Source: DASRPD01 sp035646535 (GTDB lineage: Bacteria > Actinomycetota > Acidimicrobiia > IMCC26256 > JANYLB01). From it: a stretch of 59,253 nt of DNA. Below, piece by piece: positions 32,899-42,801 of the stretch. Where the stretch lies: assembly GCA_035646535.1 (NCBI GenBank), contig DASRPD010000079.1, forward strand, positions 1 to 59,253. Reading direction: 5' to 3'. A model generated the notes under the pieces. That model saw only the letters and a list, made by a program, of their open reading frames with translations. It was not told the DNA's origin and did no database searches. The position numbers and the translations under genes were made by a program. Position 1 is the first letter of the stretch, and each line of letters opens with the position of its first letter.

Positions 32899-33633
32899 AT
32901 GGTGCGTGTGCTGATCCTCGGCGGAACGACCGAGGCGTCCGACCTGGCGCGCCTCCTCGACGTTCGCCCCGATACCGACGTCGTCACCTCGTTCGCTGGT
33001 CGTACGGCCGCGCCGCGAGCCGTTGCCGGTCGCACGCGCGTGGGTGGGTTCGGTGGCGCCACCGGTCTGGCCGAATACCTGCGGGCCGAGGCCGTCGACG
33101 TGGTGCTCGACGCCACCCATCCATTTGCCCGACAGATGCGGTGGCACGCGGCCGACGCGACTGACGCCACCGGCATCGCTCGGCTCCGGGTCGAGCGGCC
33201 GCCGTGGCGAGCCGACAACAGCGCGGACTGGACGGTGGTTCCCGATCTCGACGCCGCGGCCCAGGCGGTGGCCGGCCCCGGCCGGGTGTTCCTCACCATC
33301 GGTCGCACCGAGCTCGGTGCCTTCGCCAGGTGTGACCGCACATGGTTTCTCGTCCGCTCGATCGAACCGCCCGACCCGCTGCCACTCCGGCGTGCGGTCG
33401 TGGTCCTCGGCCGGGGTCCGTTCACCGTGGAACGCGAACGGGCGCTCATGGCCGAGCATACGATCGATACCTTGGTCACCAAGAACAGCGGCGGGACCGC
33501 TGCCGCGGCGAAGCTCACCGCCGCCCATGCCCTCGGCGTCGCCGTCGTCATGGTGGAGCGACCCCCGAACCCGCCCGGTCCGCTCGTCGAGACTGCCGAT
33601 GAAGCGCTCGGGTGGCTCACTCAGTCCGGATAG
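32899..33633 (+). CDS. cobK: precorrin-6A reductase
   Basis: 244 residues. NADPH-dependent reduction of precorrin-6A to 6B. N-terminal Rossmann start VRVLILGGTTEASDLARLLD; TSFAGRTAAPRAVAGRTRVG and DVVLDATHPFARQM are CobK/CbiJ signatures, as is DTLVTKNSGGTAAAAKLTAA near residue 195. It is divergent from the cobN riboswitch. Its 3' end overlaps the convergent cobJ by 13 bp. Confidence 0.95.
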   Translation: MVRVLILGGTTEASDLARLLDVRPDTDVVTSFAGRTAAPRAVAGRTRVGGFGGATGLAEYLRAEAVDVVLDATHPFARQMRWHAADATDATGIARLRVERPPWRADNSADWTVVPDLDAAAQAVAGPGRVFLTIGRTELGAFARCDRTWFLVRSIEPPDPLPLRRAVVVLGRGPFTVERERALMAEHTIDTLVTKNSGGTAAAAKLTAAHALGVAVVMVERPPNPPGPLVETADEALGWLTQSG

Positions 33634-34433
33634 GACCGAGGCGTGTAGACCCACACGCCTCGGTCATCGCCGGGGACGTCCACGGTGCGCGTCTGCGAAG
33701 ATCCGACGATCACGACGGTGCGCATGTCCACCTCGGCCTGAAGGCGCTGGTTCGCCAGATCGTCGAGCGTGACGACCCGCACCTGCTCGTCCGGGCGACC
33801 CACGTCACGACCGAGCACAACGGGGGTCGCGGGCGCGCGGTGCCGGCCGAGCACCGCGAGCGCGCGGTCGAGCTGATCGGGTCGATGACGCGAGCGCGGG
33901 TTGTACAGCGCGATGACGAAGTCGGCGCCGGCGGCGGCGTCGAGCCGGCGCTCGATGATCGAGAACGGCTTGAGGTTGTCCGACAGTGAGATCACGCAGA
34001 AGTCGTGACCGAGGGGCGCTCCGGCCCGGGCGGCGGCGGCCTGCGCCGCGCTGATTCCCGGATGGATGCTCACCTCGGCGGCTGCCCAGCGGTGTGGGTC
34101 GGGGTCCGTGTCGAGCTGTTCCATGATCGCAGCCGCCATTGCGAAGACGCCGGGGTCGCCCGACGAGACGAGCGCGACGTCGTGCCCGTCTGCCGCGAGG
34201 TCGAGGGCGAATCGGGCGCGATCGGCCTCCACGCGATTGTTCGACCGATGCAGGCTCTGGGCTCGTGTGGGCTCGACGATCGCCGCGGCGAGATCGAGGT
34301 AGGTGCCATAACCCACCCAGTCGGTCGCGGCCACGAGCAGCGTTCGGACGTCGGGAGTGCACGTGCCGACCGCACCGGGTCCGAGACCCACGATCGCGAG
34401 TCGACCCCGGCCGCCCCGGGGCTCCGACGTCAT
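33621..34433 (-). CDS. cobJ: precorrin-3B C17-methyltransferase
   Basis: 270 residues from the ATG at 34433 (ATGA overlap with cobI). Tetrapyrrole methylase fold: LAIVGLGPGAVGTCTPDV at the N-terminus, VALVSSGDPGVFAMAAAIME near residue 95, IHPGISAAQAAAARAGAPLG, ISLSDNLKPFSIIERRLDAA and FVIALYNPRSRHR. It adds the C17 methyl during ring contraction. Last of the leftward cobF-cobG-cobH-cobI-cobJ unit. Confidence 0.95.
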   Translation of the reverse strand: MTSEPRGGRGRLAIVGLGPGAVGTCTPDVRTLLVAATDWVGYGTYLDLAAAIVEPTRAQSLHRSNNRVEADRARFALDLAADGHDVALVSSGDPGVFAMAAAIMEQLDTDPDPHRWAAAEVSIHPGISAAQAAAARAGAPLGHDFCVISLSDNLKPFSIIERRLDAAAGADFVIALYNPRSRHRPDQLDRALAVLGRHRAPATPVVLGRDVGRPDEQVRVVTLDDLANQRLQAEVDMRTVVIVGSSQTRTVDVPGDDRGVWVYTPRSYPD

Positions 34434-35209
34434 CGCGTCGGCGCGGCGCGGCTCGGGATGACGACCATCGAGAAGTACGGCGCGCCCGACCCGTCGGCGT
34501 CGGCCAGCGCGCACGTGCGCTCGTCGGCCATGGTCGCCCGCTCGACGTAGATGGCGTGCTCGAGCAAGCCGGCGCGCGTGACGGCGTCGCGGACCTTGGC
34601 CAGATTGCGTCCGACCTTCATCACCACGGCCGCGTCGGCGGCGCGCAGTCGCCGCTCGAGCTCGTCGACCGGCAAGACCCCCGAGAGGATGGACAGCATC
34701 TCGTCGCGACACGCCAGCGGCGATCCGATGACCGCCGCGCCCGCCACCGGCGACGGCACGCCCGGAACGACCTCGGTCCGGTACCGATCGGCGAGCCGGC
34801 TGTGCAGGTACATGTACGACCCGTAGAAGAACGGGTCGCCCTCGCAGACCACGGCGACGTCGAGCCCGGCGTCGAGACGTTCGGCGATCCGCTTGGCCGA
34901 CTCGTCGTAGCAGTCGATGAGGAGCGTCTCGTACGACACGGTCGGGGGCAGCGTCTCGGTGGTCACCGGATATTCGAGGCGCAGCTCGTCGTGACGACCG
35001 TCGAGGTGAGCCTCGACGGTCCGGCGTGCGTTGCTCGGGCGTCCCCGCGCCGCGAAGTAGGCGACCACGGCAACCTCGTCGAGCAGGCGCGCCGCCTTGA
35101 GGGTGAGGAGCTCGGGGTCACCCGGACCGACGCCGACGCCGAACAACCGCCCGCAGCTCGTGGTGGGCGTGGCGGCGGTGTCGGGGGTCGTGTCCGGTGC
35201 AGCGGTCAT
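34430..35209 (-). CDS. cobI: precorrin-2 C20-methyltransferase
   Basis: 259 residues. LFGVGVGPGDPELLTLKAAR is the SAM-binding start of CobI/CbiL; CEGDPFFYGSYMYLHSRLAD (about 125) and VVPGVPSPVAGAAVIGSPLA are further family motifs. MKVGRNLAKVRDAV and YVERATMADE match standard CobI. The N-terminus carries about 18 Thr/Pro-rich residues. This is the canonical copy; a second CobI-like domain is fused to a DNA-binding domain at 39918. Confidence 0.94.
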   Translation of the reverse strand: MTAAPDTTPDTAATPTTSCGRLFGVGVGPGDPELLTLKAARLLDEVAVVAYFAARGRPSNARRTVEAHLDGRHDELRLEYPVTTETLPPTVSYETLLIDCYDESAKRIAERLDAGLDVAVVCEGDPFFYGSYMYLHSRLADRYRTEVVPGVPSPVAGAAVIGSPLACRDEMLSILSGVLPVDELERRLRAADAAVVMKVGRNLAKVRDAVTRAGLLEHAIYVERATMADERTCALADADGSGAPYFSMVVIPSRAAPTR

Positions 35210-35219
35210 CGTGGGCGTG

Positions 35220-35852
35220 TCACTCTCGCTCGGTGGCGAGGGCGTTCACCGCGGCGACGGCCAGAGCGCTGCCGCCGCGTCGCCCGTGGACGGTGATGAA
35301 CGGAACGGAGAGGCGGGACGTGCTCAGGGCCCGTTTCGACTCGGCGGCGCCCACGAACCCGACGGGCACGCCGATGATGGCGGCCGGTCGCGCCGCGCCG
35401 TCCTCGAGCAGCTCGAGGAGTCGGAAGAGGGCCGTGGGGGCGTTGCCCACCGCGACGACCGATCCGTCGAGACGGTCGAGCCAGCGGTCTACCGCGGCGG
35501 CCGATCGTGTCGTGGCCGCGGTGCGCGCCACCTCGGCCACGCCGGGGTCGTTCAGGGTGCACACCACCGGGTTGTCCGCGGGAAGGCGCGAGCGGGTGAT
35601 GCCGCGGGCGACCATCTGGGCGTCGCAGAGGATCGGCGCGCCGGCGAGCAGCGCCGTGCGGGCGCGCGCACCGACGCCGGGCGAGCTGTCGAGGTCCTCG
35701 ACGAGGTCGACCATCCCGCACGCGTGGATCATGCGCACCGCGACCTTCTCGAGGTCGGCCGGCACCCGCGACAGGTCGGTTTCGGCGCGGATCGTGGCGA
35801 ACGACTGCTCATAGATCGCGGCGCCGTCGCGCAGGTAGTCGAGCGTGGTCAT
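35220..35852 (-). CDS. cobH: precorrin-8X methylmutase
   Basis: 210 residues from the ATG at 35852, overlapping the cobG stop (ATGA). Moves the C11 methyl to C12, giving hydrogenobyrinic acid. YEQSFATIRAETDLSRVP, VRMIHACGMVDLVEDLDSSP (catalytic His near 44), GAPILCDAQMVARGITRSRL and IIGVPVGFVGAAESKRAL are all family hallmarks. The start is not in doubt because cobG occupies the upstream frame. It lies 10 bp before cobI. Confidence 0.95.
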   Translation of the reverse strand: MTTLDYLRDGAAIYEQSFATIRAETDLSRVPADLEKVAVRMIHACGMVDLVEDLDSSPGVGARARTALLAGAPILCDAQMVARGITRSRLPADNPVVCTLNDPGVAEVARTAATTRSAAAVDRWLDRLDGSVVAVGNAPTALFRLLELLEDGAARPAAIIGVPVGFVGAAESKRALSTSRLSVPFITVHGRRGGSALAVAAVNALATERE

Positions 35853-36931
35853 GCCACCGTCCCGACGGTCGGTCGCGTGTCGAGGGGTCGGTCCGCCGGG
35901 ACTCCGGTCCATCCCGTCTGGGCCAGACGGCGGACGGCCACATCGGCCTCGGCGGCGGACAGCTCGGCCAGGATGACCGAGCGCCACGGTGTGAGTCGGA
36001 TCTCGGTGGCGCCGCCCGCGGCCGCGGCGTCGGCCAGCGCGTCGAAGTGGTCGGCCGAGACTGCGGTGTCCCGGCAGCGAAGACCCACCCATCGGCGGTC
36101 GGGTCCGCGACCGGGATGGACGCCGAGGGGCGCTCCGGCCGATGTCGGGTGCGGCGGGATGGCGCGTCGCGCGTCCACCGGTTGGATGGGTGCGGTGCGC
36201 GCGATCTCGCTGCGCGCTCGGCGACGCCCGAGCGCACGCACCACATCGGTCATGCGGCCCGCCGGGATCTCGTCGGGCGGCGCCGCGCACAGGCGCGCCG
36301 CGGCCGTGACGGCGAGAGCGACGGCGTCGGGTGTCGAGGCCAGCGCGAAGTCGACGTCAGCGGCATCGAGCGGGTCGCCGAGCGCCACCGCGAAGACGAT
36401 CTCGTCGGGATCGGCGAGCCGAACCGCGCCGAGCGAGAGATCGAGGGCGATCGCTCGCAGGGTCGGGGTCCCGCCACCATCGATGAGCACACCGAACTTG
36501 TGCGCCAGCGCGGACGCGTCGGCGAGCGCGTCGAGGGCGCGCACCGCCGCGGCAACCGCGGGACGGACGTCGAGCACCTCGTCGTGGTCCGGGTCGCCAG
36601 TCGGCTCGCCGGGCGGTCCGTCGGTGAGTCCGGCCGTCGGTGACGCCAGCACGTTGCGGCGATCTTCGATCTCCGCGGTCGGCGCCGTCAGACCGACGGC
36701 GCTCAGGTACGCCCGCAGCTCCGCGGCCTCGGAGCGACCGATCCCGCGCAGCTGGAGGTTGGCTCGGCTCGTGATCTCGATCGTGCCGCTGCCGAACCGG
36801 CGCGCGGCTGCGGCCAGCGCACGGGCCTGGCCCACGCCGAGGATCCCGCCGGGAACCTTGACGCGCGCGAGGCCGCCGTCGGGCGCGTCGTAGATGCGGT
36901 AGGTGCTCGGACACCAACCCTGGGCGACCAC
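35849..36931 (-). CDS. cobG: CobG-like precorrin-3B synthase lacking C-terminal Cys motif
   Basis: 360 residues of nitrite/sulfite-reductase type. First ferredoxin-like half: YDAPDGGLARVKVPGGIL, FGSGTIEITSRANLQLRGIG; then NVLASPTAG and LAHKFGVLIDGGG. Second half: RDTAVSADHFDALADAAAAG and RLTPWRSVILAELSAAEADV. It ends shortly after that point. The only cysteines are C7 and two isolated ones, so the paired cysteine motif expected near the C-terminus for the Fe-S centre is absent. CobG makes the oxygen-dependent precorrin-3B; whether this copy is active is therefore open. cobH starts in the overlapping ATGA, leaving no room for a lost tail. Confidence 0.85.
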   Translation of the reverse strand: MVAQGWCPSTYRIYDAPDGGLARVKVPGGILGVGQARALAAAARRFGSGTIEITSRANLQLRGIGRSEAAELRAYLSAVGLTAPTAEIEDRRNVLASPTAGLTDGPPGEPTGDPDHDEVLDVRPAVAAAVRALDALADASALAHKFGVLIDGGGTPTLRAIALDLSLGAVRLADPDEIVFAVALGDPLDAADVDFALASTPDAVALAVTAAARLCAAPPDEIPAGRMTDVVRALGRRRARSEIARTAPIQPVDARRAIPPHPTSAGAPLGVHPGRGPDRRWVGLRCRDTAVSADHFDALADAAAAGGATEIRLTPWRSVILAELSAAEADVAVRRLAQTGWTGVPADRPLDTRPTVGTVA

Positions 36932-36950
36932 GGCGGGAACCTAACACCGA

Positions 36951-36971
36951 CGTAGGGCACGTTGCCCTATG
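36951..36971. promoter_or_regulatory. perfect inverted repeat before cobG, shared with RHH-CobI leader
   Basis: TAGGGCA (36953-36959), CGT, TGCCCTA (36963-36969) is a perfect 7-bp inverted repeat 20 bp upstream of the cobG start and overlapping the cobF stop. The nonamer CGTAGGGCA (36951-36959) is the reverse complement of TGCCCTACG at 39893, directly before the RHH-CobI fusion gene. It is a candidate operator for that protein. Confidence 0.6.
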
Positions 36972-37788
36972 TGGGGGGCGACGTCTCCGGCTCGAGACCG
37001 GAGCCCGGACCGGTGCCTCGGCTGGGATCATCCGCCGGGTGACGCCGGAGGAGGTAGGTGTCCATGATCCACCCGTGGCGAGCCCGGGCGGCGGCGCGCT
37101 CGGCGACGATCCGATCTGCGACCTCGGCGAGCTCGCCCCTGATGACGATCTCGTGGGAGGTGCCGAGATACGCGGCCCACAGGATCTCGACCCCGGTCGG
37201 ATCGATGGAGCGGAACGCCAGTTGGCCGTCGAGCATGACGACCGCGTTCGGTGTCTCCGGACCGAAATCAGCGGCGAGCCGCCGTCCGGTGGTGACGAGC
37301 AGCGGCTCGCCGATGCCGTGCAGCGGGACGCGGTGGCTCGCGGCCAGGGCCCCGACACTGCTGATCCCGGGGATCACATCGCACGTGAAATCAGCGATGC
37401 CCGCGGCGCGGACCTCGTCGAGGACCCGCACCGTGCTGTCGTAGAGCGACGGGTCACCCCACACGAGGAAGGCGCCGATCCCGTCCTCGGCGACCTCCTC
37501 CGCGATGGCCGTTGCAAACCGCTCGGCCCGTTCCCGGTGCCAGTGCGCGACCGCCTCGCGGTAGTCGCTCGGGTCACGATCTCGTTCGGCGTCGGTGATG
37601 GGAACGACCCGATGCGGCCGGGTGGTGGCGTGACGGCGGAGCAGCTCGGCGCGTAGCTCAGCGAGCTCGGGCGCTGCGCCCTTGTCGATCACGAAGAAGA
37701 CGTCGGCCCGAGCGATGGCCGCGACGGCCTGGAGGGTGAGGTGGTCGGGGTTCCCGGCGCCGATGCCGATGACGAGAATCTTCCGCAT
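36967..37788 (-). CDS. cobF: precorrin-6A synthase (deacetylating)
   Basis: 273 residues from the ATG at 37788. Adds the C1 methyl and releases acetate. N-terminal SAM site MRKILVIGIGAGNPDHLTLQ; ADVFFVIDKGAAPELAELRA; the CobF-specific YREAVAHWHRERAERFATAI; AFLVWGDPSLYDSTVRVLDE and DVIPGISSVGALAASHRVPL. The presence of cobF, found in the aerobic route only, supports the oxygen-dependent assignment. The TAG stop lies inside the inverted repeat before cobG. It is divergent from cobO across 177 bp. Confidence 0.95.
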   Translation of the reverse strand: MRKILVIGIGAGNPDHLTLQAVAAIARADVFFVIDKGAAPELAELRAELLRRHATTRPHRVVPITDAERDRDPSDYREAVAHWHRERAERFATAIAEEVAEDGIGAFLVWGDPSLYDSTVRVLDEVRAAGIADFTCDVIPGISSVGALAASHRVPLHGIGEPLLVTTGRRLAADFGPETPNAVVMLDGQLAFRSIDPTGVEILWAAYLGTSHEIVIRGELAEVADRIVAERAAARARHGWIMDTYLLRRHPADDPSRGTGPGSGLEPETSPPT

Positions 37789-37965
37789 GGGGCCTAGGAC
37801 GAGCGCGGGTCGGTTCGAGTGGTCACGGGTTGCTGAACCTACTTCCCGCTCGTGGCGGCTTCGCCGCCGGGCGGATCCGGCCACCGATGCGCGAAGAGCA
37901 GCGCATCCTCGTAGTTTGTCCGCTCCGGGCGCGGTCGGCGCCGGCAACAGGACGGAGCGCAGCCC

Positions 37966-38487
37966 ATGGCTCAGCCATCACGGCTCTTGGTGAACACCGG
38001 TACCGGCAAGGGCAAGAGCTCCGCCGCGTTCGGCGTCATGGGCCGTGCGTGGGCGCGCGGCTGGACGGTGGCCGTGGTGCAGTTCATCAAGAGCGAGAAG
38101 TGGAAGGTGGGCGAGCGAAAGCTCGCCGACCACCTCGGGATCGAGTGGCACACCCTCGGTGACAGCTTCACCTGGGAGTCCACCGACATGGACGAGACCG
38201 TGGCGAGAGGTCGTCACGCCTGGGAGGTCGGCGCAGCCATCATCACCAGCGGTGACTACGACCTCGTCATCCTCGACGAGGCCACCTACGCGCTGAAGTA
38301 CGGCTGGGTGCCGGTGTCCGACATGGTCGAGGTGCTCGCGAACCGTCCCCCACGCACGAACGTGATCGTCACCGGCCGCTACGCGCCCGATGAGCTGATC
38401 GCCATCGCCGATACCGCCACCGAGATGGTGAAGATCAAACACGCCATGGATGAAGGCATCGGCGCCCGCAAGGGAATCGAGTACTGA
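37966..38487 (+). CDS. cobO: cob(I)yrinic acid a,c-diamide adenosyltransferase
   Basis: 173 residues. Attaches the 5'-deoxyadenosyl group to cobalt. P-loop LLVNTGTGKGKSSAAFG at residues 6-22; VVQFIKSEKWKVGERKL; DYDLVILDEATYALKYGWV, the Walker B region; PPRTNVIVTGRYAPDELIAI and VKIKHAMDEGIGARKGIEY at the end, all CobO/CobA-type. The 177-bp divergent gap with cobF has a GGCGGCTTCGCCGCC hairpin at 37854 but no cobalamin riboswitch. cobB follows 41 bp later. Confidence 0.96.
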   Translation: MAQPSRLLVNTGTGKGKSSAAFGVMGRAWARGWTVAVVQFIKSEKWKVGERKLADHLGIEWHTLGDSFTWESTDMDETVARGRHAWEVGAAIITSGDYDLVILDEATYALKYGWVPVSDMVEVLANRPPRTNVIVTGRYAPDELIAIADTATEMVKIKHAMDEGIGARKGIEY

Positions 38488-38528
38488 ATGGCGGCCTCCC
38501 GTCGGTCACCGCGCTCGGGTGGGCGCGT

Positions 38529-39884
<1,356 letters not shown>

Positions 39885-39892
39885 CAGGCCGG

Positions 39893-39913
39893 TGCCCTAC
39901 GCGTACCCTACGC
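39893..39913. promoter_or_regulatory. tandem nonamer operator before the RHH-CobI fusion
   Basis: TGCCCTACG (39893-39901) and TACCCTACG (39904-39912) are direct repeats exactly 11 bp apart, about one helical turn, and end 5 bp before the start codon. Ribbon-helix-helix proteins typically bind such tandem short sites. The first nonamer also occurs before cobG. Confidence 0.6.
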
Positions 39914-39917
39914 AGCC

Positions 39918-40814
39918 ATGCGCAAGAGCTCGGTGTACCTCCCCGACGAGATGAAGGCCGGGCTCGCGGCACTCTCGGCCCGCTGGGATCGCTCGGAGGC
40001 CGAGCTCATCCGGCTGGCCATCGACCGGCTGGTGGCCACGGCCGAGCACGACGCCGCCCCGGCACGCGCTGTCGAGGTGCCCACCGGCCCGTGCTTGCTC
40101 GGCGTCGGCATCGGGCCCAGCGATCCCGACCTCGTGACCGAGCGAGCTCTCGTCGCGATCCGATCGGCCGACCGGGTGTGCGCGGCGTCGACCGGAGCGG
40201 ACGTCATCTCGCGCGCCGAAGCCGTGGTGCGCGCGGTCGCGCCCGAGGTCACCGTCGACCGCCTCGTCGTCGATATCGGTGACGAGGCGGATGCCCGCGC
40301 CCGTTCCATCGCCGACGGTGCCGACCAGCTCGTCGCGCACCTCGACCGGGGCCTGCTCGTCGCGCTCGTCGTGCTGGGCGACCCCAACGTCTATTCGGTC
40401 TTCTCTCGGCTCGCGTCGCTCGTGCGCGCGCAACGGCCCACCGTGCCGATCGCCTCGGTCCCGGGGATCATGGGATTTCAGGAGCTCGCGGCGCGCACGG
40501 GGACCGTGCTCGTCGAAGGCGACGAACAGCTCAGCATCCTGTCGCTCGACGACGAGGTCGGTCCGATCGAGCCACTGCTCGACGACGCGGACCGAACGGT
40601 CGTGATCTACAAGGGTGGCCGTCACGTGCCCGCGGTCGCTCGTCTGCTCGATGACCACGCCCGCGGTGACGGCGCGGTGCTCGGTGAGATGCTCGGCCTG
40701 CCCGGCGGGCGCAGCGTGGACGTCGCCTCCGTGGCCGACCGACCGGCGTCCTACCTCGCGACGGTCGTGATCCCGGCCCGTCGCGCATCCGAGGGCCAGG
40801 AGCCTTCGTCGTGA
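39918..40814 (+). CDS. ribbon-helix-helix domain fused to CobI-type methyltransferase
   Basis: 298 residues. Residues 1-42 (MRKSSVYLPDEMKAGLAALS, then WDRSEAELIRLAIDRLV) are a complete ribbon-helix-helix DNA-binding domain: short strand, helix A, turn, helix B. After a linker of about 15 residues, residues 58-290 are a tetrapyrrole methylase of the CobI/CbiL group. They include LLGVGIGPSDPDLVTERALV, VLGDPNVYSVFSRLASLV, SVPGIMGFQELAARTG and VVIYKGGRHVPAVARLL. The SAM loop has Ser where CobI has Gly (GPSDP versus GPGDP). A canonical cobI exists at 34430, so this is a second copy. It leads an operon with cobM, cobL, cobE and cobT. I infer an autoregulating enzyme or a sensor that reuses the SAM/precorrin pocket. 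Confidence 0.9.
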   Translation: MRKSSVYLPDEMKAGLAALSARWDRSEAELIRLAIDRLVATAEHDAAPARAVEVPTGPCLLGVGIGPSDPDLVTERALVAIRSADRVCAASTGADVISRAEAVVRAVAPEVTVDRLVVDIGDEADARARSIADGADQLVAHLDRGLLVALVVLGDPNVYSVFSRLASLVRAQRPTVPIASVPGIMGFQELAARTGTVLVEGDEQLSILSLDDEVGPIEPLLDDADRTVVIYKGGRHVPAVARLLDDHARGDGAVLGEMLGLPGGRSVDVASVADRPASYLATVVIPARRASEGQEPSS

Positions 40815-41581
40815 TCTCCTTCGTCGGCGCGGGCCCCGGCGCGGCCGACCTCATGACGCTGCGCGGCACCCAACGCCTCGCCCAGGCGGACCTGGTGATC
40901 TGGGCGTCATCGCTCGTTCCCGAGGCGGTGCTCGCGCCGTGTCGGGCCGATGCCGACCTGGCCGACTCCGCGGGTATGACCCTCGAAGAGGTCACCGCCC
41001 TCTACGCCGCACATCCCGATGCCTCGATCGTTCGCCTCCACTCCGGCGACCCCACCGTCTACAGCGCCATCGCCGAACAGATCGACTGGTGCGTGGCCCA
41101 CGAGCGCGACTTCGAGATCGTCCCCGGCGTGTCGTCGATGGCGGCCGCGGCCGCCGCCGCCGGGCGCGAGCTCACCGTCCCCGGCCTGGCTCAGAGCGTG
41201 GTCATGACCCGCCTCGCGCACCGCACGGAGTCGTCGGTGCCGGAACGTGAGGGCGTGAGCCGCTTCGCCCAGATCGGTCCGACCCTGGCCGTGTTCCTCT
41301 CGGCGGCGCGACCCCGGGAGCTGCGCGACGAGCTGCTGGCCATCGGTTCGGCCTACGACGTCGACACGCCCGTGGTGCTGGCCCACCGGGTGTCGTGGCC
41401 CGACGAACGGGTCGTCACGGGCACCGTCGGCACGCTGGTCGATGATGTCGCCGCCCTCGGCGCGACGACGACCGTGATGATCCTTGTCGGCGAGGCGCTG
41501 CGAGCCGCGCCGGTTCCCACCCGGAGCCACGTCTACTCGTCCGACTACACCCACAGCTTCCGCGAGGCCGACACCGCGTGA
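40811..41581 (+). CDS. cobM: precorrin-4 C11-methyltransferase
   Basis: 256 residues from a GTG that overlaps the fusion gene's stop (GTGA). ISFVGAGPGAADLMTLRGTQ, VIWASSLVPEAVL, VRLHSGDPTVYSAIAEQIDW, IVPGVSSMAAAAAAAGRELT and QSVVMTRLAHRTESSVP are textbook CobM/CbiF motifs. The enzyme adds the C11 methyl to precorrin-4. It is coupled to cobL by another 4-bp overlap. Confidence 0.96.
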   Translation: MISFVGAGPGAADLMTLRGTQRLAQADLVIWASSLVPEAVLAPCRADADLADSAGMTLEEVTALYAAHPDASIVRLHSGDPTVYSAIAEQIDWCVAHERDFEIVPGVSSMAAAAAAAGRELTVPGLAQSVVMTRLAHRTESSVPEREGVSRFAQIGPTLAVFLSAARPRELRDELLAIGSAYDVDTPVVLAHRVSWPDERVVTGTVGTLVDDVAALGATTTVMILVGEALRAAPVPTRSHVYSSDYTHSFREADTA

Positions 41582-42801
41582 GCCAACGTCGCCGGATCGC
41601 GGTCGTCGGGCTGGTCGGGGGCACGCCCTACGGACCGGCCGCGCTCGACGCCATCGGCGCGGCGCAGGTCGTCGTCGGGTCACGTCGCCATCTCGATCGG
41701 GTCCACCTCGGCGCGGGCGTCACCGTCGTTCCGATCGCCGGCTCGTTCGACGGGCTGTTCGACCGCATCGCCGCCCACGACGACGCCGGCGAAGCCGTGT
41801 GCGTCCTCGCCTCCGGTGACCCCGGGTTCTTCGGCATCGTGCGGATGCTCGACGAGCGTTTCGGCGCCGACCGGCTCGCCGTCCATCCCGCGCCGTCGTC
41901 GGTCGCACTCGCCTTCGCGGCCATGGGCCGCACCTGGGACGACGCGGTCATCGCCTCTGCGCACGGTCGCCCGCTTCCTCCGGCGGTGCGCGCGGTGCTG
42001 CATGCCCCGAAGGCCGCCGTCCTCACCTCCCCCGACAATCCTCCCGAAGCCGTCGGCAAGGCCCTGCGTGCGGCCGGCGCAACGCCGCGTGACGTCGCGG
42101 TCGTCACTCGAATCGGCGAGGCCGACGAGTCGATCACCCGCACCGATCTCGACGGCCTGGCCGACGGCACCTTCGACCCGATGTCGGTGGTCGTGCTCCT
42201 CGGCGCCGAAACGGGTCCCGACATCCACGTCGACGGTCCCGCCGGCGGGCCGGGGTTCGCCTTCGGCCTGGCCGAGTCGAGCTTCGACCATCGCGACGGG
42301 ATGATCACCAAGGCCGAGGTCCGCGCCGTCGTCCTGGCCAAGCTCGCGTTGGGCCGGACCGGCGTGCTCTGGGATATCGGTGCGGGGAGCGGATCAGTGG
42401 CGGTGGAATGCGCGCGTCTCTCACCGGGCCTCGAGGTCATCGCGATCGAGCGTGACCCCGACCAGGCGGCGCGCGTGCGCGAGAACGCCGCCGCGCACGG
42501 CGTGAGCGTCGAGGTCATCGAAGGCGCGGCCCCCGATGCGCTCGCCGGCCTTTCGGATCCCGATCGCGTGTTCGTCGGTGGTGGTGGGCTCACCGCGCTC
42601 GACGCGGCGCGAGACCGACTGCGCCCGGGTGGGGTGATCGTCGCGAACTACGCGCTGATCGATCGCGCGGCCGCCGCGTACGAGCGGCTCGGCCACCTCG
42701 TCCAGCTGAGCGTGGCGAGAGGCGCACCCGTCGGCGGACTCGGAGTGCGCCTCGAAGCCGAGAACCCGGTGTTCGTCTGTTGGGGTCCGGACGATGACTG
42801 A
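41578..42801 (+). CDS. cobL: precorrin-6Y C5,15-methyltransferase (CbiE-CbiT fusion)
   Basis: 407 residues. The N-terminal CbiE-like tetrapyrrole methylase (IAVVGLVGGTPYGPAALDAI, CVLASGDPGFFGIVRMLDER, VHPAPSSVALAFAAMGRTWD) covers about 1-205. The C-terminal CbiT-like class I methyltransferase (GMITKAEVRAVVLAKLALG, VLWDIGAGSGSVAVECARLS, VFVGGGG) covers about 230-405. It methylates C5 and C15 and decarboxylates the acetate side chain. The ATG of cobE lies in its last codons. Confidence 0.96.
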   Translation: MSQRRRIAVVGLVGGTPYGPAALDAIGAAQVVVGSRRHLDRVHLGAGVTVVPIAGSFDGLFDRIAAHDDAGEAVCVLASGDPGFFGIVRMLDERFGADRLAVHPAPSSVALAFAAMGRTWDDAVIASAHGRPLPPAVRAVLHAPKAAVLTSPDNPPEAVGKALRAAGATPRDVAVVTRIGEADESITRTDLDGLADGTFDPMSVVVLLGAETGPDIHVDGPAGGPGFAFGLAESSFDHRDGMITKAEVRAVVLAKLALGRTGVLWDIGAGSGSVAVECARLSPGLEVIAIERDPDQAARVRENAAAHGVSVEVIEGAAPDALAGLSDPDRVFVGGGGLTALDAARDRLRPGGVIVANYALIDRAAAAYERLGHLVQLSVARGAPVGGLGVRLEAENPVFVCWGPDDD

